DNA from: an uncultured Clostridia bacterium
Lineage (GTDB): Bacteria > Bacillota > Clostridia > Oscillospirales > Ruminococcaceae
Direction of reading: 5' to 3'
DNA: 64,000 nucleotides
Assembly (NCBI GenBank): GCA_944388075.1
Contig: CALXHI010000037.1
Location: 17,363 to 81,362, forward strand
Positions 9,899-18,926 of the stretch are shown piece after piece (position 1 is the first letter of the stretch; every line of letters begins with the position of its first letter). The notes beneath the pieces are model-generated. The model worked only from the letters and a program-made list of their open reading frames with translations, searched no databases and had not been told where the DNA came from. Position numbers and translations under genes: made by a program.

Positions 9899-10785
9899 GG
9901 TGTCGCCTCCTCTGCATATGGTCGCTCCAGCGTAATCCGTCCGAGCTTTGCCGCACGAAATTCATCGAGCAGCGTAATGGCGGCTCGTTCGATATTCGCC
10001 ACACCGCCTGAGAGCAGCATACTGCGATTGCGCGCCATCATCTCAAGCAGGTCAAAGCCGCTGCCCTCGGCATCGAGCGGAATTTTGTACCGTTCGAGCA
10101 ATGCCTGCGGATACTCCTCATGCAGCAATCGCAGTAGCTTTGCCGCCAATGCCTCCTGATCGAGAATCGAATCCCGAATCGCACCGGTAAATGCCAATCG
10201 GCAAGCGACCTCCTGATCATCGAGCTTCGGCCACAGCACACCGGGGGTATCGAGCAGTTCTACGCCATTCGCCACCCGAATCCATTGCTGTGTACGGGTG
10301 ACGCCGGCACGATCCTCCGCCTTGGCACGCTTGCCGCCTGCCAAACGGTTGATTAGCGAGGATTTTCCAACATTCGGAATCCCCAGAATCATCACACGAA
10401 TCGGTCTGCCCTTCATGCCCTTTGCGGCATAGGCAGCCAATTGCGGTTGCAGCAGCGTTCGCAATGCCGGTTCAAACTGCTTCAAGCCCTTGCCCGATTT
10501 GGAATCGGCAGTGATCACGGCAGCACCCTGCTTGCGAAAATACTGCAGCCACTGTGCAGTGAGATTGGGGTCAGCCATATCGGCTTTGTTGAGTATCACG
10601 AGCCGAGGTTTCCGACCGGTCATGCGGCCGAGTTCGGGATTCCGACTGCTCAGCGGTACTCTTGCATCCAGCAGTTCCGCCACGGCATCCACCAGACTCA
10701 GACTTTTGGTAATCATGCGTCTGGTTTTCGCCATATGACCGGGAAACCACTGTATATCCTTCATATCTTCCATAGCACCATCCAT
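9895..10785 (-). CDS. rbgA: Ribosome biogenesis GTPase RbgA (YlqF)
   Basis: Circularly permuted GTPase that acts late in 50S subunit assembly. 296 residues: WFPGHMAK near residue 13, G4 motif NKAD (66-69) preceding the G1 P-loop GIPNVGKSS (135-143), and G3 DTPG (179-182), showing the permuted order. The C-terminal RNA-binding ANTAR-like domain follows. Several ATGs are clustered at the start (10785, 10773, 10764), so the exact initiation codon is uncertain by a few residues. It lies 15 bp after the first signal peptidase gene and is translationally coupled to rnhB. Confidence 0.95.
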   Translation of the reverse strand: MDGAMEDMKDIQWFPGHMAKTRRMITKSLSLVDAVAELLDARVPLSSRNPELGRMTGRKPRLVILNKADMADPNLTAQWLQYFRKQGAAVITADSKSGKGLKQFEPALRTLLQPQLAAYAAKGMKGRPIRVMILGIPNVGKSSLINRLAGGKRAKAEDRAGVTRTQQWIRVANGVELLDTPGVLWPKLDDQEVACRLAFTGAIRDSILDQEALAAKLLRLLHEEYPQALLERYKIPLDAEGSGFDLLEMMARNRSMLLSGGVANIERAAITLLDEFRAAKLGRITLERPYAEEATP

Positions 10786-10800
10786 TTCCGGTCGCCGGAT

Positions 10801-11649
10801 TTATTCAATCCGTTCAAACGCCGAGCCGAATGACGATACGGTTCCGATACGCATCCAAACCTTCCCGATGATATCGGATTCCGGTACCAGACCCACATCC
10901 GGATGCCGGCTGTCCTTTGAAATATTGCGGTTGTCGCCGAGGACAAAGACATAGCCCTCCGGCACGGTAATCGGGTACTCGAATGCACCCTCATCCCGAT
11001 GGGTAGGGGTATTGACATACGGCTCATCCAGTGCTTGATCGTCTACATACACAATGCCGGACTCAAAATCAATGCGCACGGTCTGACCGCCGGTGGCAAT
11101 CAGCCGTTTCACAATGCGTTTGTCCAAACCGTTCCCCTCGACAAGAGCACCGTTCTCATCCAATGTATAAGCCTCATCGCTTTCGAGAATCAGCACATCG
11201 CCATTCTCATAGTCCCGATCCATACGCAGGACAAGCAAACGGTCGCCGTTATTGAGTGTCGGCACCATCGAATCGCCATCCACATTCGCAAAGCAGAACA
11301 CAAATGTAAACAGCATCAGCACCACAAACACCGATACCGCCACCGATTCCAGTAAATCCAATACATCATCCAAAAAGCCGGATTTGTGCGTTGCTTCCTG
11401 CTTTGCCGATTCTTCCGGCTGTGCGGTTTCTTCTGCCTGTACGGATTCTTCCGGCTGTACGGTCTCCTCTGTCTGTGCGGATTCTTCCGGCTGTATGGTC
11501 TCCTCTGTCTGTACAGATTCCTCCGATTGTACGGGGTCAGCCGTCCGCATCATTTCCGTAACTTCCGCAGCCGGTACAGTTGATTCTGCCGTTGTCGGAG
11601 TTTGCGCCGGCACTTGCGGTTCTACCGGCTTATTCTCTTTCTTCTTCAT
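10801..11649 (-). CDS. lepB: Signal peptidase I with acidic repetitive N-terminal extension
   Basis: Membrane serine protease that removes signal peptides. 282 residues: a cytoplasmic low-complexity acidic stretch (about 20-85) containing three 12-residue repeats, one transmembrane segment (about 103-121), catalytic Ser in GDSMVP (S127), catalytic Lys in IVKRLIATGG (K181), and GDNRNISKDSR near 245. Typical Firmicutes enzymes lack such an N-terminal extension. It follows a second lepB by 9 bp, and the two catalytic domains are clearly paralogous. Start supported by AAGGAGG. Confidence 0.93.
   Translation of the reverse strand: MKKKENKPVEPQVPAQTPTTAESTVPAAEVTEMMRTADPVQSEESVQTEETIQPEESAQTEETVQPEESVQAEETAQPEESAKQEATHKSGFLDDVLDLLESVAVSVFVVLMLFTFVFCFANVDGDSMVPTLNNGDRLLVLRMDRDYENGDVLILESDEAYTLDENGALVEGNGLDKRIVKRLIATGGQTVRIDFESGIVYVDDQALDEPYVNTPTHRDEGAFEYPITVPEGYVFVLGDNRNISKDSRHPDVGLVPESDIIGKVWMRIGTVSSFGSAFERIE
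11410..11517 (-). repeat. Three in-frame 36-bp repeats encoding S-x-Q-x-EET-x-QPEE
   Basis: Inside the upstream part of lepB, residues 45-80 read as three 12-residue units of the pattern S[VA]Q[TA]EET[IVA]QPEE. The flanking sequence continues with partial units. Copy number could vary by slippage. Confidence 0.85.
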
Positions 11650-11658
11650 ATGCCCTCC

Positions 11659-12306
11659 TTACGACAGAACGCCAAACCGATCGCTCCAAGACATACACAG
11701 CTCTTCATTTCGACCGTAACGCAAAATTACCTGTCCCATCACCTGTTCTTCCGGCACAAGTGCTACATTCGAGCTGCGGCTGTCGGTGCTGTTCTGGCGG
11801 TTGTCACCCATCACAAAGACATAACCCTCCGGCACGGTCAACGGATAGGTGAACGCCCCGTCATTTCGTGTGGTGGGAGCGGCAATATACGGCTCGTCCT
11901 GCAAGACACCGTCCACCGTCACCGCACCGGTATCGAAATCAATATCGAGCATTTGCCCGCCCGTTGCAATCACACGCTTTACCAGTACAATTCCCATGCC
12001 TGCTTTGTGAGCAACCTGTGTCTGTGCGGCATCGGTGAAATAACCGGCTTCAATATCGTTAATGATGACAATATCGCCGGGCTGCGGTTCATAAAACAGG
12101 CTGACCATCAGCAATTTATCTCCATGGTAAAGCGTTGGTTTCATGGAAGAACCGTCAACCGTAGCCGGACGCAGCACAAAGGTGAACAGCATCAGAATGA
12201 CAAATATCGTTGTCGCCGCCGTTTCGAGCAGATCAATGATATCTCGCCACGAAAATCTTTCTGTATTCGCTTGTATTTTTTTGGATGTATGTTCGAGTGC
12301 AGCCAT
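11659..12306 (-). CDS. lepB: Signal peptidase I
   Basis: Second type I signal peptidase, 215 residues, with a short cytoplasmic N-terminus, one transmembrane segment (about 29-46), catalytic Ser in VDGSSMKP (S54), catalytic Lys in LVKRVIATGG (K110) and the C-terminal GDNRQNSTDSR box. It lies directly between rplS and the extended lepB paralogue. Both copies retain the catalytic dyad, so both should be active; different substrate preference is possible but unproven. AAAGGGGAG precedes the start. Confidence 0.95.
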   Translation of the reverse strand: MAALEHTSKKIQANTERFSWRDIIDLLETAATTIFVILMLFTFVLRPATVDGSSMKPTLYHGDKLLMVSLFYEPQPGDIVIINDIEAGYFTDAAQTQVAHKAGMGIVLVKRVIATGGQMLDIDFDTGAVTVDGVLQDEPYIAAPTTRNDGAFTYPLTVPEGYVFVMGDNRQNSTDSRSSNVALVPEEQVMGQVILRYGRNEELCMSWSDRFGVLS

Positions 12307-12342
12307 TTTACGCTCCCCTTTTCAGCACATTTCTGCCCATAT

Positions 12343-12380
12343 AAAACAAAAAGGGACATAGCGTCCCCCCTTGTTTTTTG
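12343..12380 (-). terminator. Terminator or attenuator after rplS
   Basis: GGGAC-GCTAT-GTCCC stem followed by TTTTTGTTTT on the minus strand, a few bases after the rplS stop and before lepB. It may partially terminate, giving more L19 than LepB message. Confidence 0.75.
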
Positions 12381-12382
12381 CT

Positions 12383-12727
12383 TCAGCGAACCAGACCCTT
12401 GACCTTTGCAGCCTTACCGACTCTGTCACGCAGGTAGTAGAGCTTTGCTCTGCGAACAACGCCTCTGCGGACGATCTCGACCTTCTCCACTGCCGGAGAG
12501 TGAACCGGGAACACACGCTCAATACCGCAGCCATGTGCGACACGGCGAACGGTAAAGGTTTCATTGATGCCGCCGTGCTTCTTGGCGATGATCGTACCCT
12601 CAAAGACCTGGATACGGCTCTTGTCACCTTCCTTGATGTTGACATGCACCTTGACGGTGTCACCAACACACAGATCCGGGACATTTTCCTTCATGCTGGA
12701 CTTGCTGATTTGCTCCAATGCGTTCAT
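12383..12727 (-). CDS. rplS: 50S ribosomal protein L19
   Basis: 114-residue ribosomal protein at the 30S-50S interface. Typical L19 motifs are present: [30 protein letters not shown] and the C-terminal [18 protein letters not shown]. Very strong ribosome-binding site AAGGAGG. It is the first gene of the lepB-lepB-rbgA-rnhB-yraN-thrC run. A 170-base untranslated leader and a consensus promoter precede it. Confidence 0.98.
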   Translation of the reverse strand: MNALEQISKSSMKENVPDLCVGDTVKVHVNIKEGDKSRIQVFEGTIIAKKHGGINETFTVRRVAHGCGIERVFPVHSPAVEKVEIVRRGVVRRAKLYYLRDRVGKAAKVKGLVR

Positions 12728-12966
12728 AGGGATAACCTCCTTGATTGTTTATGGATGTTCATATGCAGCGTCATAGTATGCGGCAATCGCATCAGACGAA
12801 TGTCTGTGAGCAAACAGACCTGCCAGCGGACCATCCTTTGTCAGAATGTGTATTTTCGGCAAAAAAGCCACAGCTACGCCGAAAACCTGCATTTTGACCA
12901 CGCCGATCAAGACCGGCGGATATTCAAATGCTGTATCATTATATCACATTTCCATCTAAAATGCAA
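12728..12966 (-). promoter_or_regulatory. rplS promoter and structured 5' leader (likely L19 leader)
   Basis: On the minus strand TTGCAT (12961-12966), 17-bp spacer, TATAAT (12938-12943). The transcript then has roughly 200 bases before the rplS start, including a stem CGCCG / CGGCG around 12901-12918 and further G-C rich pairings. A cis-regulatory L19 leader is known in Firmicutes; assignment to it is by position and structure only. Positions 12967-13047 hold nothing recognisable. Confidence 0.6.
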
Positions 12967-13047
12967 GCTTTTTCCGAAATTTTTCTGTTTTTGCGAATCC
13001 AAGCCGTCTGTGCATATGCTTTCTGTACGCTTTGGCGAATGCTGCAT

Positions 13048-13566
13048 TCATTCGTGCAGCGTAAACAGCCATTTGCAGCAGCAGCTTGCATCGGTGATAT
13101 CGGGATAGCAACTGACGCATTCGCAGGTAAAGCGGTCATCAATCGTCTGCGCAAAGCCTGTATACTCAACCAAGCCCACGGATTTACACGGATGCAGCGC
13201 CATGCCCTTTCGCTTACGAGCGGTCTGCACTCGGCAGTCAATCGCTGTATAGGTCAACGTATTGCCGACAATTTCAATATCGTCCCGATTGATATGCGCA
13301 TAGAATCGCAATTGCAAGGCTTTCGCCAAGCCTTCCAAGCCGGCATGTTCGGGCAGCTTCAGAAATTCCTTGATGCGCTTTGCCTCAATGACCGTAAACC
13401 GCCGCCATGCCTCGGCATCATGCTGCATCGCCGCATCCATGCCAAGTTCTCGCTCGACCGACTGAAACCATACGCCATCCATCGCCAACCAGTTTTTGGA
13501 ATAGAGCGTGATCAGCTCGATCAGCTCTTCTTTTGAGTATTGCGACAAATTCAATTTGGACTCCAT
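13048..13566 (-). CDS. DUF6125-like protein with Cys-rich C-terminus
   Basis: 172-residue soluble protein. The frame is open 32 codons upstream through the tRNA, but the ATG at 13566 follows AGAGGTG and starts the conserved region. Visible features are MDGVWFQSVE near residue 30, GMDAAMQHDAEAW near 42, an IEAKRIKEFL helix, and a Cys-dense C-terminus (CECVSC and SCCCKW). The pattern matches the DUF6125 group, possibly related to ATC-hydrolase-type proteins; no function is established. It lies just downstream of tRNA-Val on the same strand and may share its transcript. Confidence 0.65.
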   Translation of the reverse strand: MESKLNLSQYSKEELIELITLYSKNWLAMDGVWFQSVERELGMDAAMQHDAEAWRRFTVIEAKRIKEFLKLPEHAGLEGLAKALQLRFYAHINRDDIEIVGNTLTYTAIDCRVQTARKRKGMALHPCKSVGLVEYTGFAQTIDDRFTCECVSCYPDITDASCCCKWLFTLHE

Positions 13567-13629
13567 AATCCACACCTCTTTATATAAAATAAAAATCCGA
13601 ATGATTCCGTCAGAACCACTCGGATTGGA

Positions 13630-13703
<74 letters not shown>

Positions 13704-13720
13704 GTAGCTGTTACCAGTAC

Positions 13721-13749
13721 AGTATACCACATCTTTATCGATTTGTCAA
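13721..13749 (-). promoter_or_regulatory. tRNA-Val promoter
   Basis: Minus-strand TTGACA (13744-13749), 17-bp spacer, TATACT (13721-13726), ending about 17 bp before the tRNA 5' end. Near-consensus, as expected for a stable RNA gene. Confidence 0.85.
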
Positions 13750-13765
13750 GACCTCGGTACAATTT

Positions 13766-13810
13766 TTTTCAAAGAAGCCCCATGAACAGAATCTGCCATC
13801 CATGGGGCGT
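13766..13810 (-). terminator. Terminator after the LRR gene
   Basis: GCCCCATG / CATGGGGC stem with a 16-base loop just beyond the stop codon at 13816, followed on the minus strand by TTCTTTG. The U-tract is poor, so termination may be incomplete. Confidence 0.55.
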
Positions 13811-13815
13811 GAACA

Positions 13816-14652
13816 TTAGCGATACAGGGCATTGATTTCCTCGCTCTGATGACCTGCCGCACCGGCACAGTCATAGTCCTCCTTGAACAACTGTGTCAGC
13901 GTGCCGAACGGAACCGTATGGCGGCCGCCTGCATAACGATACTGCGAGATACGGAACATAATCTGCGAATCGTCACAGGCATCCAGCACAATCGACATGT
14001 CCCGATCGGTCTGCTCAATGCCGTAGTAACGGGGCGAAGTCGAGAACTGGAACAGCTCCTGCGTACCGAACGATGAGGTATGGACAATCGTCAGAATCGG
14101 CTTACGGTTTTTCCACATCTCCTCCTGCTTTGGGGTATCCCAAAACGCATCGGCAGCAATCAGCTCCGGTGTCACAGGCATATCCAAGGTTTCGAGTCTG
14201 GCACAGCCGGAAAATGCACCCATATGAATGGCACGAATGGTACGGGGCAGCTTCACAGATTCCAATGCAGCACAGTTACGGAACGCATTCGTCTCGATGG
14301 TCGAAATGCCCTCTGGAATGATAATGCGGCGCAGCAAGCCACAACCTTCAAAGCAGCCCCTGCCGATTTTACCATAGCTGCCATCGGGGTAGCGCATGGT
14401 ATCGGGGAAATTGAATTCCTCCATGACGTCACAGTCCCGAAAGGCATAGTCTCCAATCTCACAAACCCGTTCGGGCAGCAGTACCCGCTTCAGACTGCGG
14501 CATTCCCGAAATGCGTTTGCGCCGATGACCAGCACCGTGGGTATCAGCTGTACCTCAACCACCGACTGACCCTGAAATTCGCCCATTTCCACACGGTCTT
14601 TGTTCTTTGTTTTCAGAACATCGCTATTGTTTTTCTTGGAAAACAGTCCCAT
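13816..14652 (-). CDS. BspA-type leucine-rich repeat protein (LRR_5), cytoplasmic
   Basis: 278-residue protein with four or five LRR_5 units between about 35 and 175. Each has the pattern IxxxAFxxCxxLxxVxLPxxVxxIGxxAF; examples are ANAFRECRSL, DYAFRDCDVM, TNAFRNCAAL and GAFSGCARL. There is no signal peptide or membrane segment, so unlike most BspA proteins it appears to be cytosolic. The C-terminal 80 residues are unrelated to the repeats. It is the last gene of the minus-strand run that begins with the Dlt-like operon. AAAGGAGGATACTGCA supports the start. Probably a protein-interaction scaffold; function unknown. Confidence 0.75.
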   Translation of the reverse strand: MGLFSKKNNSDVLKTKNKDRVEMGEFQGQSVVEVQLIPTVLVIGANAFRECRSLKRVLLPERVCEIGDYAFRDCDVMEEFNFPDTMRYPDGSYGKIGRGCFEGCGLLRRIIIPEGISTIETNAFRNCAALESVKLPRTIRAIHMGAFSGCARLETLDMPVTPELIAADAFWDTPKQEEMWKNRKPILTIVHTSSFGTQELFQFSTSPRYYGIEQTDRDMSIVLDACDDSQIMFRISQYRYAGGRHTVPFGTLTQLFKEDYDCAGAAGHQSEEINALYR

Positions 14653-14707
14653 TGCAGTATCCTCCTTTGCAATATCGTTCAGCCGGTCTCGGCCACCGGC
14701 ATAACGG

Positions 14708-15643
14708 TTACGAAAAATACTTCTGCTTTCTGGTCAACCGCAGCAGCAGCTCCAGACGCATTTCATTTTGGTATTCGGGTTTCACCATATAGTAGATGTA
14801 GCTTTCCAGTACATTGATATCCGGCAGCGAACGTCCCTCCAGCTTGAAATTGCGATAGCCTGCCGGCACATACTGCTCATAGATGGCTTCCGGTGTCACA
14901 TGCGTGCGGAAACCGGTTGTCGCATAGAGCGGCAGCTCCATGTACTTGCAGGTAAAGGATTGTACATCGAGTCTCGGCGGTGTTGCACCGGGCTTGGCGG
15001 TTTTCGCCCATTTGGCATATTGCAGCTGCGACTTACCGATACAGCGATAATGATCGCCGCGGCGTGGGCAATCCGGATCGCAGCAGGCATCCACCAAAAT
15101 CTCACAGCGTTCCGGTGCGGAAATCTTGGACAAAACCTCCCAATTGTTATTGTGCCGATAGTCCAGCACTACCAGCTGATAGGGCTTTGCCAATTCCGCC
15201 TCCAACGCCTGCGCATCGGTCAACTCCTTGCAGGTAGACGAAATAATCGGAAAATTCGGGTAGTTTGTGCGGATATAGTCCTCCAGAATCGGCGATGCCA
15301 CAATGACCTCATTCAGCCCATTGTCAGCAAGCTTCAGCAAGCGATTGCAAAAGCCGTCCTGCAAATGCTTCTCCTCAATCAAGGGATTGGTGAAGGTGTA
15401 GCGACAGGGAATGCCCTGGTCATTGAAGGACTTCAGCACCGCCTTCATGACACGCTCATCGCACTGTCCCTGAAAGAATCTGCCGCCATTCCAAAGTGCC
15501 GTCGGGAACACACCGTAAACCGAGCCGATCGTGACATTGTCCCGAAACTTTTCCGGGTGGTTGTGCATCGCCTGCACCAACAGCATGTTCAGCGTAAAAT
15601 GCTTGAGGAAATCCGGAATATGAAAACGAATCTGCTCGCTCAT
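14708..15643 (-). CDS. Uncharacterised protein, possibly peptidase U32/UbiV-like TIM barrel
   Basis: 311 residues, no signal peptide. The stretch around 80-170 (FTNPL, CNRLLKLADNGLNEVIVASP, PIISSTCKEL) reads like the strand-helix order of U32-type TIM barrels. Next comes a Cys cluster CCDPDC...RC near 190-205 that could bind metal or an iron-sulfur cluster. The canonical U32 signature is not seen, so this is a fold-level guess. The ATG at 15643 is preferred over the GTG at 15652 because of AAGGG spacing. It lies 11 bp after the lipoprotein gene, and so is probably in the same operon. Confidence 0.5.
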   Translation of the reverse strand: MSEQIRFHIPDFLKHFTLNMLLVQAMHNHPEKFRDNVTIGSVYGVFPTALWNGGRFFQGQCDERVMKAVLKSFNDQGIPCRYTFTNPLIEEKHLQDGFCNRLLKLADNGLNEVIVASPILEDYIRTNYPNFPIISSTCKELTDAQALEAELAKPYQLVVLDYRHNNNWEVLSKISAPERCEILVDACCDPDCPRRGDHYRCIGKSQLQYAKWAKTAKPGATPPRLDVQSFTCKYMELPLYATTGFRTHVTPEAIYEQYVPAGYRNFKLEGRSLPDINVLESYIYYMVKPEYQNEMRLELLLRLTRKQKYFS

Positions 15644-15654
15644 CACAGTCACCC

Positions 15655-16224
15655 TTACATTTTATAGGTATAGACAATCGAAGTGACCTTGCCGCCCTCG
15701 AGGAAGAATTGCAGTGCCACGCCCTCACCGTTATAGGAAGCATAGGCAGCAGTCTGCTGAGACGGTTCGCCGCAGACAGCAGTCACGGCCTCAAGCGTAT
15801 CACCGACCTTCACGCCCTCATTGGTTTGTACCGTCGCATCGGTCAGCGTGACCGCATATACCTTATTGAGATTGTCCTGCGGATAGGTTTCGATGGTAAA
15901 GCCATCGTAGGTGTAGGTATAGCTTGTACCCTCAAACGCACAGGAGGGTGCGTCAAATGTCGATTTCGGCTCACCGAGTGCCTTGACGATGGCATCCGCA
16001 TCGGCATTGATGGCAATTTCCGTGCCGTTTATCTTCCAAGCATAGCTGACCGTGCCGGGCTTCACGCTGCTCTGCTCTGCCATATAAGCCGGATCACTGG
16101 TTTCAATCGTGCCGGTCATGGGTGCTTTGGAATCGGTGCTTGTGACGGACTCTCCACAAGCGGTCAAGGCTGCCGTCAGGGTCAATGCCGTCAGGACAGC
16201 GGCAACTTTATGATTGCATTTCAT
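15655..16224 (-). CDS. Putative lipoprotein
   Basis: 189-residue exported lipoprotein. The N-terminal signal has a basic start (MKCNHK), a hydrophobic core and the lipobox LTAC, so acylation is expected at C23. The mature part is Ser/Thr/Asp-rich, then forms a mixed region with KALGEPKSTF near 85 and VGDTLEAVTAVCGEPS near 145. This resembles the repeated beta-rich segments of SmpA/DUF4309-type lipoproteins. Its place 18 bp after the SGNH protein and 11 bp before the U32-like gene suggests a cell-surface role linked to the Dlt-like pathway, which is inference. Confidence 0.75.
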   Translation of the reverse strand: MKCNHKVAAVLTALTLTAALTACGESVTSTDSKAPMTGTIETSDPAYMAEQSSVKPGTVSYAWKINGTEIAINADADAIVKALGEPKSTFDAPSCAFEGTSYTYTYDGFTIETYPQDNLNKVYAVTLTDATVQTNEGVKVGDTLEAVTAVCGEPSQQTAAYASYNGEGVALQFFLEGGKVTSIVYTYKM

Positions 16225-16242
16225 ATGCGTCTTCCTTTCTGT

Positions 16243-17316
16243 TTATGTGGTTTCGGGTTCGTGAATGCTGCCGTATTGCTCGAGGTTTTGCAATTGACGT
16301 GCCAGCTCCGCATCATAGCGTTCGGCAATCTCTGCCCAGTATGCGTCCAATGCCGCATCTCCACGGCGGTCAGACAAAGCATACTGTTCCTGCATATAAG
16401 CCCCGAGCCAATCGCTCAGCTTTTCCGCACCATAGACATTCAGGTGCAAGCCTGCGTCATAGGTATCGGTTGCAAAATCAATACCGGTTTGCGCAAGCAG
16501 TTTTTCCTCAAGGAAATTGATGTATACCAAGCCGTGCTGCTCGGCATATGCAACGATTTGCTCGTTCCACTCGTCATACCAATACGGATAGAGCGACGGT
16601 GCTTTCATCAGCACCAACTTCACACCCTTTTCTTCACAGAGCATCCGCATTTTGTCAAGATATTCCCAACAGACATCGCCAAACCCGTAATCCTCGAGCG
16701 GCCGTCCGGTCGGAACATTCTCTGCCGACTTGACATCGGCACGCAGGTAATAGCCGCTGAAGAAGTTCGGTTCAACCCCAAAGTAATACCGAAAATCGTC
16801 TGCCGTCAATTCACTCCAACGGGAATGATAGCGCAAAATCGGGAATACATACGAGGCAAAATTCTCCTCTTCGGTCATGGACGCTTGAATGGCATGGACT
16901 TTCGAGGGCGACCATTTCATGCCCTCAAGCGACATACGATTATACGCCTCATTCTGCGGTGTATCGTACTTCATCGACAGCACATTGAAGAACACGACCT
17001 TTGGTGTTTCGTAACGCAGAGCATCTTCGAGCAGGTAATAGGACTGCCAAATCAGCTGCTGCGCCGAGCCTCGAATATAGGAGGGAATGCCGTACTGCTC
17101 CCAGAGCCGCACCGGCGAGACATTTTCATACACCTCACAGTCTCCGACAAAGAGTACATCGTGGGTATAGTTGCTTTCATAATAGTCCGCAATGAGATTG
17201 CCCTCGACCACATCGGACATATACTTTGGCTGCAAGAGCCGCTGTGCCGCAGCAGCCAAAACGATGGCGGAGATCAGCATCGCAGCACCCGAAAGCACAA
17301 TTCGTTTGGTTGTCAT
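16243..17316 (-). CDS. Membrane-anchored SGNH-hydrolase-like protein (DltD/AlgJ-like)
   Basis: 357 residues: one N-terminal transmembrane anchor (about 7-25), then an extracellular SGNH-type domain. The nucleophile block reads VGDCEVYENV near 56-65, where GDSE is usual, so Cys replaces the Ser position. The GN/GS region is around 82, and the C-terminal DAGLHLNVYGAEKLS supplies the D-x-x-H pair. It sits 17 bp after the MBOAT gene, where DltD or AlgJ/PatB would be expected, and likely helps transfer the acyl or alanyl group to an envelope polymer. The GDCE motif should be checked against homologues. Confidence 0.7.
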   Translation of the reverse strand: MTTKRIVLSGAAMLISAIVLAAAAQRLLQPKYMSDVVEGNLIADYYESNYTHDVLFVGDCEVYENVSPVRLWEQYGIPSYIRGSAQQLIWQSYYLLEDALRYETPKVVFFNVLSMKYDTPQNEAYNRMSLEGMKWSPSKVHAIQASMTEEENFASYVFPILRYHSRWSELTADDFRYYFGVEPNFFSGYYLRADVKSAENVPTGRPLEDYGFGDVCWEYLDKMRMLCEEKGVKLVLMKAPSLYPYWYDEWNEQIVAYAEQHGLVYINFLEEKLLAQTGIDFATDTYDAGLHLNVYGAEKLSDWLGAYMQEQYALSDRRGDAALDAYWAEIAERYDAELARQLQNLEQYGSIHEPETT

Positions 17317-17333
17317 GATATGCCGCCTTTCGC

Positions 17334-18926
17334 TCAGAACTGGTTATAGATAAACTGACTGGAATCGTAGCCAATGCCGTATGCGCCGAAAATCAGCACA
17401 ATCAAGAACAGTGCAACCGTCATGGCGCAGCTGAGCACCGGCGACTTCTCGAGAATCCGCTGCCGCACACTGCCCTTGCGTCCGAGCATACTGGCAACGA
17501 ACAGCAACACCATTCCCACAGCCAATACGATATAGTCCGATACGGACAAGGAAAGCTCGAGCAGACTGCCGTCCCACAGCACCGAAAAATTGCCTTTCGT
17601 AAACATACTGCCGAACATCCGAAAGGTCAGCGGTACATCTCGATAGCAGTCAAACATACGCAGACAGCCCATCAGCAATGTAGTACGAAGTGCCTGAAAA
17701 CCGCCATAGGCATGGGTATTGCTCCAGGCGAATCGTTTGTGGAAGCGATCATAGAGCGGCGTCAATCGCTCCGAAATGAGAATGATCACCGCATTCATCA
17801 AGCCCCAGACAATAAAATTCCATGCCGCACCATGCCACAAGCCGGTCGTGAACCAGACGATCAGCGTGGCGGCATAGACCGGCACGTATTTGCCGATGGT
17901 CTTGCCCAAGGTCTTGCGGCTCCACTTCGAGAGATTGAGCATCGGGGCACAAACGCTGATGGGATAGAACAGATAGTCCTTGAACCATGTACCCAAGGTG
18001 ATATGCCATCTGCGCCAGTATTCGGTGATATTCTTCGAGAAGAACGGCCGCTCAAAATTTTCTGCCATCGGTATGCCCAGCACCTGCCCGATACCAATCG
18101 TAATATCAATGCCACCGGTAAAATCGGCATAGAGATTGAGCGTGTAATAGAGAATGCCGATGAAGGCATACACGCCGTCATACTGTGCCGGATCGGAAAT
18201 TAAGGTTGTGACGGCAGGCAGAATACGGTCAGCCAATACCATCTTTTTCAGGTAGCCCCACAAAATCCGCTGTGTCCCGAACAGGACTCGTCCGGCCTGA
18301 AAGCCATTGCCGGCGAACAGTCCCTGTGCCAATTGATCATAGCGGCTGATCGGACCTTGAATGAGCTGCGGAAAGAACGATACAAACAGTGCAAGCCTTG
18401 CCGGGTTCTTTTCGCAGGCATATTTCTCCCAGTATACGTCAATGGCATAGCCCATGGTCTGGAAAGTATAGAACGAAATGCCCATCGGCAGCAGCAGCTG
18501 TGGTACGGCGAACACATCGCCCTGCCCGAACCAGCCTGCGATACTATTGATGTTACGCAGCGTAAACGCACCGTATTTGAGTACCGCCAGAATGCCGAAA
18601 TTCAGCAGCAAGCAACAGACAAGCAGCCAAAAGCGTTTCTTCTGCATCTGCTCCTTGTATGCCTTTTTCTCATCCCGGCTCCAGACGGATTTGTTTGCCG
18701 CCAAGGTTTCCTTGCGTTGGTCGGCAATCCGTTCCATGGCACAGGTCAACAGGTAGGTGCTGATGGTTGTTGTCAGGATAAAGAGCAGATTCTCAAGTCC
18801 CGAACAGGCATAAAAGCCATAGCTTGCCGCCAACAGCAGCATCCAGCGAAACCGCTGCGGTATCACGAAATAGACGATGCACAGGATCGGCAATCCAACT
18901 AAGAATGCGCCCGATGTAAACAGCAT
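17334..18926 (-). CDS. MBOAT-family O-acyltransferase (AlgI/DltB-like)
   Basis: 530-residue polytopic membrane enzyme that moves an activated acyl or alanyl group across the membrane. Typical AlgI/DltB elements are present: ADFTGGIDITIGIGQ near 265, FFSKNITEYWRRWHITLGTWFKDYL near 285 and the catalytic His in GLWHGAAWNF near 365. It is longer than classical DltB (about 400) and closer to AlgI in size. Its start overlaps the carrier-protein stop by one base (TGATG), so expression is coupled. Membership of the Dlt-like operon is clear; the acceptor polymer is not. Confidence 0.88.
   Translation of the reverse strand: MLFTSGAFLVGLPILCIVYFVIPQRFRWMLLLAASYGFYACSGLENLLFILTTTISTYLLTCAMERIADQRKETLAANKSVWSRDEKKAYKEQMQKKRFWLLVCCLLLNFGILAVLKYGAFTLRNINSIAGWFGQGDVFAVPQLLLPMGISFYTFQTMGYAIDVYWEKYACEKNPARLALFVSFFPQLIQGPISRYDQLAQGLFAGNGFQAGRVLFGTQRILWGYLKKMVLADRILPAVTTLISDPAQYDGVYAFIGILYYTLNLYADFTGGIDITIGIGQVLGIPMAENFERPFFSKNITEYWRRWHITLGTWFKDYLFYPISVCAPMLNLSKWSRKTLGKTIGKYVPVYAATLIVWFTTGLWHGAAWNFIVWGLMNAVIILISERLTPLYDRFHKRFAWSNTHAYGGFQALRTTLLMGCLRMFDCYRDVPLTFRMFGSMFTKGNFSVLWDGSLLELSLSVSDYIVLAVGMVLLFVASMLGRKGSVRQRILEKSPVLSCAMTVALFLIVLIFGAYGIGYDSSQFIYNQF

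Noticed and set aside
15709..17349. 546-codon plus-strand frame opposite the SGNH gene
   Set aside because: Shadow of the Dlt-like operon; no domain or ribosome-binding site.
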